Positions 9,245-17,616 of a stretch of DNA of 64,000 nt are shown here, one piece after another; positions within the stretch are counted from its first letter, which is position 1; each line of letters starts with the position of its first letter. The notes under the pieces were generated by a model. The model searched no databases. It saw only the letters and a list, made by a program, of their open reading frames with translations, and was not told the DNA's origin. Origin of the DNA: an uncultured Mobiluncus sp. (lineage in GTDB: Bacteria; Actinomycetota; Actinomycetes; Actinomycetales; Actinomycetaceae); NCBI RefSeq assembly GCF_947087965.1, contig NZ_CAMUES010000001.1:399491-463490 (forward strand), in the 5' to 3' direction. Position numbers and translations under genes: made by a program.

Positions 9245-11865
9245 ATGATTTGTTTTCTACCCTTGCCGAAGGTTCTGGCGGCGAGATTCCCGTGTCGGCG
9301 ATTCTGCCGCGCGGGGCAGTCGCCCAGCCCGATACCCCCGACGCATCCTCCGATTTTGCGCACTGGTCCGGGGTGGATGCGGCGCGCCGCGAGGACTGGA
9401 AGTCTCGCAAAGTTGCCGCGATTGTGGAGGGTTTGAACCCGGAACAGCAAGCTGCGGTGACCCACGAGTCCGGTCCGCTCCTGGTAATGGCAGGAGCAGG
9501 TTCGGGCAAGACCCGCGTGCTGACCCGGCGGATTGCGTGGCTGCTGGCGACCGAGCGAATCCGCCCTTGGGAAGTTCTGGCGATTACTTTCACCAACAAA
9601 GCGGCCGCGGAAATGCGTGAACGAGTCGAAGCTCTGGTCGGCAACGCCGCGAAATACATGTGGGTGTCGACATTCCACAGCGCCTGTGTGCGGATTTTGC
9701 GCTCCGAAGCTGACACCCTGGGGGTGACCCGATCCTTTTCTATCTATGACACCGCCGACACGAAAGCCCTGCTGAACCGCATCATCAAGGGCCGGGGACT
9801 GGACCCGAAACGTTTCACCCCGAAGTCTTTTGCAGCCAAAATTTCCCAAGCCAAAAATGAACTCATCACTCCCGAAGCGTTTGCCCTAGACGCTGGTATC
9901 GACAAAATGAGTCAGCTCACGGCCGAAATCTATACCGAATATCAGCAGCTACTGCGCCGCGCCAACGCGTTCGACTTTGACGACCTGATTGCATCCACGG
10001 TCTACCTGTGGAAAGCCCATCCCGACATTTTGGCGCGCTATCGAGCGAAATTCCGTCATGTTTTAGTGGACGAATACCAGGATACGAACCCGGCGCAATA
10101 TGAGTTGATTCGCTTGCTCACGGTGGGCGCGGCGGGCGATACCCAGCCACCTGCCGAACTGACGGTGGTGGGGGACTCGGACCAGTCGATTTATGCGTTC
10201 CGTGGTGCCACAATCCGCAACATCGAAGAATTTGAGTCGGATTTCCCCGGCGCCACCACGGTTTATTTGGAACAAAACTACCGTTCGACCGGCACGATTT
10301 TGTCGGTAGCTAACGCGATTATCTCGGAAAACGAGGGGCGGCGGAAAAAGCGTCTCTGGACCGAAGCCGGACAGGGCGTGCAGGCCGTGATGTATGCGGC
10401 TGACACAGACCGGGACGAGGCCGCTTTCATCGTCCGAGAACTGCTCACGCTGCGCCAGGAAGGCTCGTCTTGGGACGACTTTGCCGTGTTTTACCGGACC
10501 AATGCCCAGTCGCGTTCCCTGGAGGAAATGCTGACGCGGGAGGGCATCCCCTACCGGGTCGTGGGGGGCACCAAGTTCTATGACCGGCGCGAAATTAAGG
10601 ACGCTATCGCTTACCTGTGTGCCGCGGCGAACCCGGCCGATGACGGCAACCTGCTGCGGGTGTTGAACGAACCAAAACGCGGCTTGGGGGACAAAGCCGT
10701 AGCGACTATTCGTGAAGTGTCGCAGCGTGAAAGCCTCGATTTTGGCCAGGCGTTGCGCCAATTCCTGCCGGGAGGAACCCATCACGGCGACTTGAGCGCG
10801 AAAGCCAGCGCGGGGATTGCTGAGTTTGTGGGCGTTTTGGAAGCGATGCGGGCTCTGGACGCGGCGGGCGCCCCGTTGGATGAAATCTTGGACACGGCCC
10901 TAGAGGACAGCGGCTATCTGCCGAAACTGCGGAAGTCTAATGACCCCCAGGACGATGCGCGGGTGGAGAACCTGGCGGAACTGCGTAACGTGGCGCAAGA
11001 CTTTTCCCTTTCCGAGCCCGATGCCCGCCTGGCAGATTTCTTAGAGCGGATCTCCCTGGTGGCAGACGCGGACCAGCTCCCTGACACCGCTGCCCAGCTC
11101 GAACACCCTGCTGACCCCGCGTCCCCCGTTGCCTCGCCGGAAGTAACCCTGATGACGGTGCATACCGCCAAAGGACTGGAGTTCAACACCGTGTTCGTGA
11201 CCGGGATGGAGGATGGACTGTTCCCGCACTCGCGTTCCTTGGAAAATCCCCAGGACGTGGCGGAGGAGCGTCGACTCGCTTACGTGGCGGTCACCAGGGC
11301 GCGCCAGCGGCTGTATCTGACGCGTTGCGCCGCCCGTACGGTGTTTGGTGAGACGGTAACTATGCCGGCTTCGCGTTTCTTGGATGACATCCCTGCCGAA
11401 CTGGTGGATAACCGGCGCGAAGCCACCACTGTGGACTATTTCGGCGGATTGGCGTCCCGTGGCTACGGTGAACCGACCAGCTCCGCCTATGGTTACGGTG
11501 GCCGTGGGGGAGCTGCGGGTGGCTACGGCACTTACCGTGGTGGTCGGGGACCGTCCGGGTCTCGAGGGTCGAGCTCTGCGGGTGGTGGCAAGTTCGCCAA
11601 CTCCCGGATTGGGCTCACCACGGCGCGCGACTTGGTCGGCGGTAAAGGCTCGGCAGCCGCACCGGCGAAAAAGGCGAAAGCGAAGCCGGCAGGCACAATC
11701 CCCGAACTTCACGTGGGCCAGCGAGTCCGCCACGACATTTACGGTGAGGGCAAGGTTACCGGCTTGGAGGGTCAAGGCAAAGGCACCATCGCCACCGTGA
11801 AGTTCCGCACGGGCACCGCTAAACGGCTGCTGTTGAACTTTGCGCCGCTCACTCCAGTCGATTAA
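9241..11865 (+). CDS. pcrA: ATP-dependent DNA helicase PcrA/UvrD1
   Basis: An SF1A 3'-to-5' helicase of 874 residues acting in nucleotide-excision repair and clearance of recombination intermediates. Q-motif LNPEQQAAV, Walker A AGAGSGKTR, Walker B DEYQDTN, GDSDQSIYAFRG, YRST, VHTAKGLEF and VAVTRAR are all present. After a Gly/Tyr-rich linker, the C-terminus has the Tudor-like module (VGQRVRHDIYGEGKVTG) known in PcrA to contact RNA polymerase. The start is the ATG at 9241, overlapping the previous stop by four bases. About 30 Ala/Ser-rich residues precede the Q-motif region. Confidence 0.95.
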   Translation: MNDLFSTLAEGSGGEIPVSAILPRGAVAQPDTPDASSDFAHWSGVDAARREDWKSRKVAAIVEGLNPEQQAAVTHESGPLLVMAGAGSGKTRVLTRRIAWLLATERIRPWEVLAITFTNKAAAEMRERVEALVGNAAKYMWVSTFHSACVRILRSEADTLGVTRSFSIYDTADTKALLNRIIKGRGLDPKRFTPKSFAAKISQAKNELITPEAFALDAGIDKMSQLTAEIYTEYQQLLRRANAFDFDDLIASTVYLWKAHPDILARYRAKFRHVLVDEYQDTNPAQYELIRLLTVGAAGDTQPPAELTVVGDSDQSIYAFRGATIRNIEEFESDFPGATTVYLEQNYRSTGTILSVANAIISENEGRRKKRLWTEAGQGVQAVMYAADTDRDEAAFIVRELLTLRQEGSSWDDFAVFYRTNAQSRSLEEMLTREGIPYRVVGGTKFYDRREIKDAIAYLCAAANPADDGNLLRVLNEPKRGLGDKAVATIREVSQRESLDFGQALRQFLPGGTHHGDLSAKASAGIAEFVGVLEAMRALDAAGAPLDEILDTALEDSGYLPKLRKSNDPQDDARVENLAELRNVAQDFSLSEPDARLADFLERISLVADADQLPDTAAQLEHPADPASPVASPEVTLMTVHTAKGLEFNTVFVTGMEDGLFPHSRSLENPQDVAEERRLAYVAVTRARQRLYLTRCAARTVFGETVTMPASRFLDDIPAELVDNRREATTVDYFGGLASRGYGEPTSSAYGYGGRGGAAGGYGTYRGGRGPSGSRGSSSAGGGKFANSRIGLTTARDLVGGKGSAAAPAKKAKAKPAGTIPELHVGQRVRHDIYGEGKVTGLEGQGKGTIATVKFRTGTAKRLLLNFAPLTPVD

Positions 11866-11871
11866 ACGCTA

Positions 11872-11896
11872 CAGACCGGCGGATGTGGCCGGTCTG
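11872..11896. terminator. Hairpin between convergent pcrA and ppk2
   Basis: A perfect 8-bp stem (CAGACCGG/CCGGTCTG) around a 9-base loop, between the two convergent genes. It has no U-run on the plus strand. It is probably a shared or weak terminator. Confidence 0.5.
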
Positions 11897-11909
11897 CAAC
11901 GCAATTGAG

Positions 11910-12896
11910 CTACTTCTTCTTTTTCTTCTTTTTCTTTTTCTTGGGCTTGTCGCCAGCGTCGCCCTCGCAATTTCCGTCGGTCGGCAATTGTATCTCTGCC
12001 GGCAAAGCGTCCAACGTCACAAACGGAATCTCCCCGTCTTTGGCGCGGCTCACCACTTCGGCGGCATGATTAGGCACGGAACGAACCGTATCGAACGATG
12101 TGCGCACGTACCCGCTCGAGGGCGGACGCTCGGGCAAGGTAATGGGGGCGGTATCGCTGGGCAAATCCGTATAGGGAATGGTGGACAAGAAGTGGGCAAT
12201 CATATTGAGCCGCGCGGCTTTCTTAGAGTCCGAAGACACCTGATACCACGGGCATTCCGTCGTGTCGGTATGCACCAGCATCTCGTCTTTTGCCCGCGAA
12301 TAGTCCTCCCACCGGGTAATCGATTCCAAGTCCATGGGGGACAGTTTCCATTGGCGCAAGGGATCGTGCAAACGCCGGGAAAACCGTTCGTACTGCACTT
12401 TGTCGGACACTGAGAACCAGTATTTGCGCAACATGATGCCGTCCTCGACCAGCATTCGTTCAAAAGTCGGGCACTGCTGCATAAACTTTTGTACCTGAAT
12501 CGGGGTGGCGAACCCCATGACTTTCTCAACCCCGGCACGGTTGTACCAGGAACGGTCAAAAATTACGATTTCTCCGGCCGCGGGCAGGTGGGATATGTAG
12601 CGCTGGAAATACCACTGGGTTTTCTCGCGTTCTGTAGGGGTGGGCAGCGCCACGACCCGGGCGACACGCGGTGAAAGGTACTCGGTCAGCCGTTTGATGG
12701 TGCCGCCTTTTCCGGCGGCATCGCGGCCTTCGAAGATGACCACGATTCGGGCTCCGGTCTGTTTCACCCACCGCTGCAGCTTTGCCAGCTCGGTTTGCAG
12801 CCGATATAGCTCAGTTTCATAGATTTTATTGGGAACCTTGAGGGGTGGTTCCGGTCTGGTTATCGACTCTTTCCCCGGATTGCCGTGGTCTTGCAT
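11910..12896 (-). CDS. ppk2: Polyphosphate kinase 2 with C-terminal polylysine tail
   Basis: PPK2 transfers phosphate between polyphosphate and nucleoside phosphates. Walker A (FEGRDAAGKGGTIKR), the lid and Walker B region (IVIFDRSWYNRAGVEKVMGF) and the length (328 residues with this start) fit the one-domain class. The ATG at 12896 is chosen because AAAGGAG lies 8 bases upstream; the frame is open further upstream. The protein ends in KPK followed by a run of lysines (ten after the proline). This tail is strikingly basic and might bind polyphosphate. Confidence 0.9.
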   Translation of the reverse strand: MQDHGNPGKESITRPEPPLKVPNKIYETELYRLQTELAKLQRWVKQTGARIVVIFEGRDAAGKGGTIKRLTEYLSPRVARVVALPTPTEREKTQWYFQRYISHLPAAGEIVIFDRSWYNRAGVEKVMGFATPIQVQKFMQQCPTFERMLVEDGIMLRKYWFSVSDKVQYERFSRRLHDPLRQWKLSPMDLESITRWEDYSRAKDEMLVHTDTTECPWYQVSSDSKKAARLNMIAHFLSTIPYTDLPSDTAPITLPERPPSSGYVRTSFDTVRSVPNHAAEVVSRAKDGEIPFVTLDALPAEIQLPTDGNCEGDAGDKPKKKKKKKKKK

Positions 12897-13010
12897 GGCG
12901 ATGCTCCTTTGCTCCGCTAACGTCCCAAAAAGACACGCTTCCAGCATAGACGCATTTTTCGCGGCTGGTCCGGAGTTATCGGGGTGGAAAATTTGTTTTT
13001 TTTCGATACA

Positions 13011-13045
13011 CTAGAAATATCTCGATGTCGAGACATAATTTCTAG
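13011..13045. promoter_or_regulatory. Palindromic operator in the sucC promoter region
   Basis: An inner palindrome CTCGATGTCGAG (13021-13032) lies inside an outer repeat CTAGAAAT...ATTTCTAG. It sits 29 bases before the sucC start and just after a plausible -10 box TACACT (13007-13012), a position typical for a repressor. The same inner palindrome occurs before icd, so both TCA-cycle units may share a regulator. Confidence 0.6.
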
Positions 13046-13060
13046 AGCGAAAGGAACAGC

Positions 13061-14221
13061 GTGGACCTCTACGAGTACCAGGCGCGTGACCTGTTTGATA
13101 AGCATGGAGTCCCGGTTTTGCCGGGCAAAGTCGCAAGCACTGTGGAGGAGGCCAAGGCTGCTTTCACTGCCTTGGGTGCTCCGCTGGCAGTAGTAAAAGC
13201 CCAGGTTAAGACCGGTGGTCGCGGTAAGGCTGGCGGTGTTAAGCTGGCTCGCAGCGCGGAGGAAGCCGAAGCTAACGCCCAGGCGATTTTGGGTATGGAC
13301 ATTAAAGGCCACACTGTTTACCGCGTGATGGTGGCGGCTGGTGCCGACATCGACCGGGAGTTCTACTTCTCGATTCTGCTTGACCGTGCTAACCGCCAAA
13401 ACCTGGCGATGTGCTCGGTTGAAGGCGGCATGGAAATCGAACAGCTCGCCAAAGAAAAGCCCGAAGCGCTGGCGAAGGTGCCGATTCCCGCTTCTGGCAT
13501 GGACGAGGCCGTGGCTCGCCAGATTGCCGACGAAGCTGGATTCGACCCGCAGACCGCCGCGAAGGTCGTCCCGGTATTCCTGAAATTGTGGGATGTCTAC
13601 ACCGGCGAGGACGCCACCCTGGTGGAGGTAAACCCGCTGGTGGCAACGCAACAGGGCGACATCATCGCCTTGGACGGCAAGGTCACTTTGGATGACAACG
13701 CCCGCTACCGTCACCCCGAACACGCTGAACTGGTCGACCACAAGGCGGCTGACGAGCGCGAACTCAAGGCGCAGGAGGCCGGGCTGAACTACGTTCGTCT
13801 GGAAGGCCAGGTCGGCATTATTGGTAACGGTGCTGGTCTGGTTATGTCCACCCTGGACGTGGTGGCTTACGCCGGGGAAAAGTACGGGACAAAGCCCGCA
13901 AACTTCCTGGACATCGGCGGGGGCGCCTCGGCCGAGGTGATGGCAAAAGGTCTGGATGTGATTCTGACCGACCCGCAGGTCAAATCCTGTTTCGTCAATG
14001 TCTTCGGCGGTATCACTGCGTGCGATGAGGTCGCAAACGGCATTATCGGCGCGCTCCAGATTCTCGGCGACCAGGCGACGAAACCCCTGGTGGTGCGCTT
14101 GGACGGCAACAAGGTCGAGGAGGGGCGTGCGATTCTGAAAGCCGCCAATCACCCCTTGGTCACCATGATGGAAACGATGGACGAAGCCGCCGACAAGGCT
14201 GCACAGCTGGCCGCGAAGTAA
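13061..14221 (+). CDS. sucC: Succinyl-CoA ligase, beta subunit (ADP/GDP-forming)
   Basis: With SucD it interconverts succinyl-CoA and succinate with substrate-level phosphorylation in the TCA cycle. The 386-residue length, the ATP-grasp N-terminus (MDLYEYQARDLFDKHGVPVLPG), the metal-binding NPLV segment and the C-terminal flavodoxin-like domain (NIFGGI-type NVFGGITACDEVANG) are all typical. It starts with GTG after AAAGGA. sucD follows 15 bases later. Confidence 0.97.
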   Translation: MDLYEYQARDLFDKHGVPVLPGKVASTVEEAKAAFTALGAPLAVVKAQVKTGGRGKAGGVKLARSAEEAEANAQAILGMDIKGHTVYRVMVAAGADIDREFYFSILLDRANRQNLAMCSVEGGMEIEQLAKEKPEALAKVPIPASGMDEAVARQIADEAGFDPQTAAKVVPVFLKLWDVYTGEDATLVEVNPLVATQQGDIIALDGKVTLDDNARYRHPEHAELVDHKAADERELKAQEAGLNYVRLEGQVGIIGNGAGLVMSTLDVVAYAGEKYGTKPANFLDIGGGASAEVMAKGLDVILTDPQVKSCFVNVFGGITACDEVANGIIGALQILGDQATKPLVVRLDGNKVEEGRAILKAANHPLVTMMETMDEAADKAAQLAAK

Positions 14222-14236
14222 AGGAGAAGCACCACA

Positions 14237-15160
14237 ATGTCGATTTTTCTTGATGAAAACTCCAAAGTAATTGTCCAGGGCATGACCGGTTCGGAAGGCC
14301 GCAAGCACACGACTCGGATGCTCGCCTACGGCACCAAAGTGGTCGCCGGCACGAACCCGAAAAAGGCCGGAACCGCCGTCGAATTCGACGTCGTTCCCTA
14401 TGGTCCGCTGGCTGACTCGGTCCAGGGCGGTACCGTCAGCGTCCCGGTGTATGGCACGGTTGCCGATGCCAAGGCCGCTACCGGTGCGAACACTTCGGTC
14501 ATCTTTGTGCCCCCGGCGGGTGCGAAAGGTGCCATCATCGAAGCTGTGGATGCCGGCATGGAGCTGGTGGTGGTCATCACTGAGCACATTCCCGTCCAGG
14601 ACACGAATGCCGCCTTTGCCTACGCGAAGTCTCACGGGGTGCGCATGATTGGCCCGAACTGCCCCGGTATCATCAGCCCCGGCAAGTCTAACGTCGGCAT
14701 CACCCCCGGCGACATCACCCCGCGCGGCAAGCTCGGCTTGGTGTCCAAGTCCGGCACGCTGACCTACCAGATGATGTACGAGCTGCGTGACCTGGGGTTC
14801 ACTACCTGCATCGGCATCGGCGGGGACCCGATTATCGGCACGACCCACATCGACGCCCTCGAGGCTTTTGAGCAGGATCCTGAGACTGAACTGATTGTGA
14901 TGATTGGCGAAATCGGTGGCGACGCCGAGGAACGCGCAGCTGCCTACATCAAAGAGCACGTCACCAAGCCCGTAGTGGGTTACGTGGCGGGCTTCACCGC
15001 ACCCGAAGGCAAGACCATGGGTCACGCGGGCGCTATCGTCTCCGGTTCCTCCGGCACCGCGGCTGCAAAGAAAGAAGCCCTCGAGGCTGTGGGGGTGCGC
15101 GTCGGCAAGACTCCGAGCGAAACCGCGCGCATTGCCCGCGAAATCATGCAGAGCAAATAG
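14237..15160 (+). CDS. sucD: Succinyl-CoA ligase, alpha subunit
   Basis: A 307-residue CoA-binding subunit of succinyl-CoA synthetase. It has the Rossmann-type CoA domain (VIVQGMTGSEGRKHTTRML), the ligase domain (IGPNCPGIISPGKSNVGI) and the phospho-histidine loop (GHAGAIVSGSSGTA). It starts at ATG with AAGGAG upstream, 15 bases after sucC, in one operon that ends at a U-rich terminator. Confidence 0.97.
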   Translation: MSIFLDENSKVIVQGMTGSEGRKHTTRMLAYGTKVVAGTNPKKAGTAVEFDVVPYGPLADSVQGGTVSVPVYGTVADAKAATGANTSVIFVPPAGAKGAIIEAVDAGMELVVVITEHIPVQDTNAAFAYAKSHGVRMIGPNCPGIISPGKSNVGITPGDITPRGKLGLVSKSGTLTYQMMYELRDLGFTTCIGIGGDPIIGTTHIDALEAFEQDPETELIVMIGEIGGDAEERAAAYIKEHVTKPVVGYVAGFTAPEGKTMGHAGAIVSGSSGTAAAKKEALEAVGVRVGKTPSETARIAREIMQSK

Positions 15161-15180
15161 TTTTTCCTAGTTCTCTACAC

Positions 15181-15220
15181 GGGCGCGGTCGGAACTGAGG
15201 TTTCGGCCGTGCCCTTTTTT
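15181..15220 (+). terminator. Rho-independent terminator of sucCD
   Basis: A 14-base stem with three G-U pairs (15181-15194 against 15201-15214) with loop CTGAGG, followed by six T residues. Confidence 0.85.
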
Positions 15221-15257
15221 GACTGATTGCCCGGGTGCTCCGGCAGGGGTTGTTTTC

Positions 15258-15306
15258 AAATCGGGGTTGGTGGTTATATAGGCCAGCAACGTCGATTTAA
15301 TCGCGA
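15258..15306. repeat. Palindromic intergenic repeat, copy 1 (degenerate)
   Basis: AAATCGGGGTTGGTGG, a TATATAG centre, then CCAGCAACGTCGATTTAATCGCGA. It matches the more complete copy at 29,993-30,045 with a few changes, mainly in the right arm. It lies between the sucD terminator and the DUF6350 gene. Confidence 0.75.
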
Positions 15307-15441
15307 ATTTCTATCGCTCAAGCCGAAACCCTGTCTTGCCTTCGTGGGTGACCTCTTCGGTGTGGCAAGTCCGCGCGGTTCTGTGGGTTTTCTATACTTA
15401 GGTGGGACGAGGCGCGGCTCACGGCGCCGGGGAGGAGAGTT

Positions 15442-16860
15442 ATGGACGCACGGTCTAACCGTCCTGGTCAGCGTCCCCCGACTCGTCCGGGGAGGCGTCA
15501 GCGTCGCGTCAACACCGCTCCTGACGGCCAATCTCTGCCGACCGAGCCCAGCGAGGAACGCACAGGTTCGCCCGCGTCCCTGACCGGCGCCGGTTCCGCG
15601 GGACTGAACGCGACAAAACGTTTTCGCCGCTTCGATTTCCGCTCTGTTTTCCGTTCCGTATTCCGCAAACCTACCCGCGACGAACTGTTCCCTGCCGGAA
15701 CTTGGCGCTCCCTGTGGCTGGGATTCCAGACTTGGGCGATCAGCTGGGCAGTGCTGGTGCTTCTGGCGATTGCGGTGTGGATACCCACAGCTACCACACC
15801 TTCCGAAGAAGGTACGAAGTGGAGCGATGCCCTGGCGGTGGGCAACGCTATTTTTGCTGCCGCATTCCGCGCCGAGTTTTTCAGCGAAACGATGCGTTTC
15901 TCCCTCACTCCGTGGGGACTCACCCTGCTGATTGGGCTGATGCTGGCAGCGAGTTTGCGGGCGGCAAAACCGCCGAACGCCGCGGCTTTGGCGTGGGGTC
16001 TGTTGGCCTTCCTGGTTCCGTGCTGGGTGTGCCTGGGGTTTGCCGCGGTTTCCCTGGTGGTGTGGCGTGCGGTCATTTTTTCGCTATTTTTCGCAGTAAT
16101 AGTGTTCTTTGCTGTGGCCAGACATCTAATCTGGTGGAATGTGACCGCGTTCTTTCCTGAGGGTGAGCCGTGGCCGTGGCTGAGTTTGGCGAGCCGCTGC
16201 CTGCGGGTACTCGCTGTAGGCGGCGCGGCGCTTTCCGCAGTTTTCCTGGTTACGGCCATGTTTACCGGCTGGGAGCAAATGCGCACCATCTGGATTGGAC
16301 TGAAACCGGACGCGCTCGGTTCCGTGGCGATGGTACTGGTCATCCTTGCTTACCTGCCGACTTTGCTGGTGTGGAGTGCCGCGTGGATCACCGGTCCGGG
16401 CATCAGTCTGGGGCAAGGGACAGTGTTTTCTCCCGGCCAGGTCATTGGGGGCGACTTGCCGCCGGTGCCGGTGTTGGCGTGGCTGCCGGATATGCCGGTA
16501 GGGTGGTGGCCTCTGATTTTCCCGGTGGTACTAGCGATTGGCTTGGGTCTTTACCTTGGTGGACGTCATCAGCTCGGACTGGCTGACACCGCGTTGTCTC
16601 TGGCCCTGTTCCTGGCGGGATTGCTGCTGGGTGGGCTGCTCATCGTGTGGTTTGTCAGCGGTTCACTAGGGCCGGGCCGCCTGGTTAACGTGGGTCCTCT
16701 CGGCTCGACCCTCTACGCGGGGGTACTGGCTTGGGGGGTGCCTTTCGTGGTGACCGCCCTGCTGAATCATCCGTGGACGCGCGAAGCAACCCGGCGGTTC
16801 GCGGTGCGGGTTTCGGGCAAGAATCCGGAGGCCCTTCCCACTGCTAGAATCGACTTATGA
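15442..16860 (+). CDS. DUF6350 polytopic membrane protein
   Basis: A 472-residue protein with a basic, disordered N-terminus (about 80 residues) and then roughly ten hydrophobic helices. DUF6350 proteins sit directly before purN across actinobacteria, and here the stop overlaps the purN start (ATGA), so the two are coupled. The start follows GGAGGAGAG. The function is unknown. Confidence 0.8.
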   Translation: MDARSNRPGQRPPTRPGRRQRRVNTAPDGQSLPTEPSEERTGSPASLTGAGSAGLNATKRFRRFDFRSVFRSVFRKPTRDELFPAGTWRSLWLGFQTWAISWAVLVLLAIAVWIPTATTPSEEGTKWSDALAVGNAIFAAAFRAEFFSETMRFSLTPWGLTLLIGLMLAASLRAAKPPNAAALAWGLLAFLVPCWVCLGFAAVSLVVWRAVIFSLFFAVIVFFAVARHLIWWNVTAFFPEGEPWPWLSLASRCLRVLAVGGAALSAVFLVTAMFTGWEQMRTIWIGLKPDALGSVAMVLVILAYLPTLLVWSAAWITGPGISLGQGTVFSPGQVIGGDLPPVPVLAWLPDMPVGWWPLIFPVVLAIGLGLYLGGRHQLGLADTALSLALFLAGLLLGGLLIVWFVSGSLGPGRLVNVGPLGSTLYAGVLAWGVPFVVTALLNHPWTREATRRFAVRVSGKNPEALPTARIDL

Positions 16861-17501
16861 CGAAGCGAGTCTTAACGCTGCCCGGTGACCGCCCCTCCCG
16901 CCTGGTGGTGCTAATTTCCGGGGAAGGTTCTAATCTTCAGGCGCTCTACAAAGCGACCGCGAACCCCGCTTACGGCGCGGAAATAGTGGGGATCGTTTCC
17001 GACCGGGAAACAGCCGGGGGCTTGCAATGGGCACAATCGCAAGGGATTCCCACTGCCACGGTTTGTTTAGGGGACTTTCCCGATCGGGAAGCCTGGGATA
17101 GCGCGCTGACGGTAGCAGTGCAGTCCTGGGAACCAGATTTAATCGTCAGCGCCGGATTCCTAAAAATTTTGGGTCCTAAATTCTTAGCTCAGTGGCCCTC
17201 CCGCGTGGTTAACACCCACAATTCGTTGCTGCCCTCGTTCGTGGGCATTCACGGACCGCGCGATGCGCTGCGAGCCGGAGTGAAACTGGCGGGGGCGACG
17301 CTGTTCATCGTCGATCCGGGCATGGACACCGGCCCAATCTTGGCCCAGGTGGCGGTTCCGGTCCACGACGATGATGACCTCGATTCGTTGACTGAGAGAA
17401 TCAAAGTCGCCGAACGTGCCCAGTTAGTCGACAGCATCGGCAGGATGGTGCAGCACGGCTGGTGGATTGACGAAGTTCGTGCCGGTTTTGAAAGTGACTA
17501 G
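16857..17501 (+). CDS. purN: Phosphoribosylglycinamide formyltransferase
   Basis: Transfers the formyl group of 10-formyl-THF to GAR in purine synthesis. At 214 residues it shows the phosphate loop (LISGEGSNLQAL), the catalytic segment NTHNSLLPSF, where families usually have NIHPSLLP, and the catalytic Asp in MDTGPIL. The start overlaps the DUF6350 stop by four bases. The Pro-to-Asn change after the catalytic His is unusual, but the Asn-His-Asp triad is kept. Confidence 0.93.
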   Translation: MTKRVLTLPGDRPSRLVVLISGEGSNLQALYKATANPAYGAEIVGIVSDRETAGGLQWAQSQGIPTATVCLGDFPDREAWDSALTVAVQSWEPDLIVSAGFLKILGPKFLAQWPSRVVNTHNSLLPSFVGIHGPRDALRAGVKLAGATLFIVDPGMDTGPILAQVAVPVHDDDDLDSLTERIKVAERAQLVDSIGRMVQHGWWIDEVRAGFESD

Positions 17502-17616
17502 GATTGAACCGTGAGGCTTATTTTGCGGCACCGCGGTTGCGGCTCCCGACAGAGGCTCGAATAACTGTTGATTTTTATGTAAAAACGATAAACCTGATGA
17601 AGGAAGGCAAAGCAAG

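Noticed and set aside
12917..15025. Very long open frame on the minus strand opposite sucC-sucD
   Set aside because: It is a by-product of GC-rich codon use in two certain genes; the translation shows no family likeness and is rich in His/Arg/Gln/Val.
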